A DNA stretch of 28,871 bases, taken from contig CAILKC010000099.1 of the NCBI GenBank assembly GCA_903834675.1, positions 1 through 28,871 on the forward strand, in the 5' to 3' direction. Below: more notes on the stretch, generated by a model, which was not told the DNA's origin, made no database searches, and saw only the letters and a program-made list of their open reading frames with translations. The DNA is not shown here. Origin of the DNA: an uncultured Victivallales bacterium (GTDB lineage Bacteria; Verrucomicrobiota; Lentisphaeria; Oligosphaerales; JAFGRS01). Position 1 is the first letter of the stretch.

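Noticed and set aside
1..28871. tRNA, rRNA, IS element or attachment site
   Set aside because: No cloverleaf, rRNA core sequence, transposase frame or terminal inverted repeat was recognised on either strand.

Overview
The window is GC-rich DNA dominated by one giant gene on the + strand. By reading, one frame stays open from the ATG at 876 to the last base (28871), at least 9,332 codons, and the stop lies beyond the window. The product looks like a secreted or cell-surface multidomain protein: an M6 (immune inhibitor A-like) metalloprotease domain near the N-terminus, followed by 15 LamG/concanavalin-like sandwich domains separated by acidic thrombospondin-3-like calcium-binding linkers. A C-type lectin-like domain, a jelly-roll (GH2-N-like) domain, a discoidin-like domain and a block of Ig-like (SbsA/Big_5-type) domains are spliced into this array. 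Calx-beta/Ig-like repeats run off the right edge.

The linker style (PDWWE..YFGN followed by DGLNDLYEYLAGTNP), the LamG arrays and the low-complexity spacer repeats upstream suggest the PVC superphylum (Verrucomicrobiota, Kiritimatiellota, Lentisphaerota or relatives). This is inference from family resemblance; the window holds no rRNA or other marker gene.

Layout: 1-177 is a gene-free leader with a possible sigma-54 -24/-12 element. 178-522 is a small MNT-type nucleotidyltransferase. 519-659 is the start of a HEPN-like partner, apparently truncated. 660-860 is a spacer with two short-unit tandem repeats. 864-868 is the ribosome binding site and 876-28871 the giant gene, made up of a leader with two hydrophobic segments (876-1163), protease (1164-4310), unique beta-rich region (4311-5387), LamG/calcium-linker array (5388-27461) and Ig-like tail (27462-28871).

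The LamG units fall into four sequence subtypes (A, B, C, D) that occur in a non-random order: B A C D C B A A' A B A B A C D. Every B is followed by an A, and the four-unit block B-A-C-D occurs at both ends of the array with matching linkers, which points to growth by duplication of multi-domain blocks. Two glycan-binding-type domains are inserted at the same point inside a calcium linker. A plausible overall role is a calcium-stiffened extracellular fibre carrying a protease at one end and many carbohydrate-binding domains along its length. The MNT/HEPN remnant is an unrelated neighbour.
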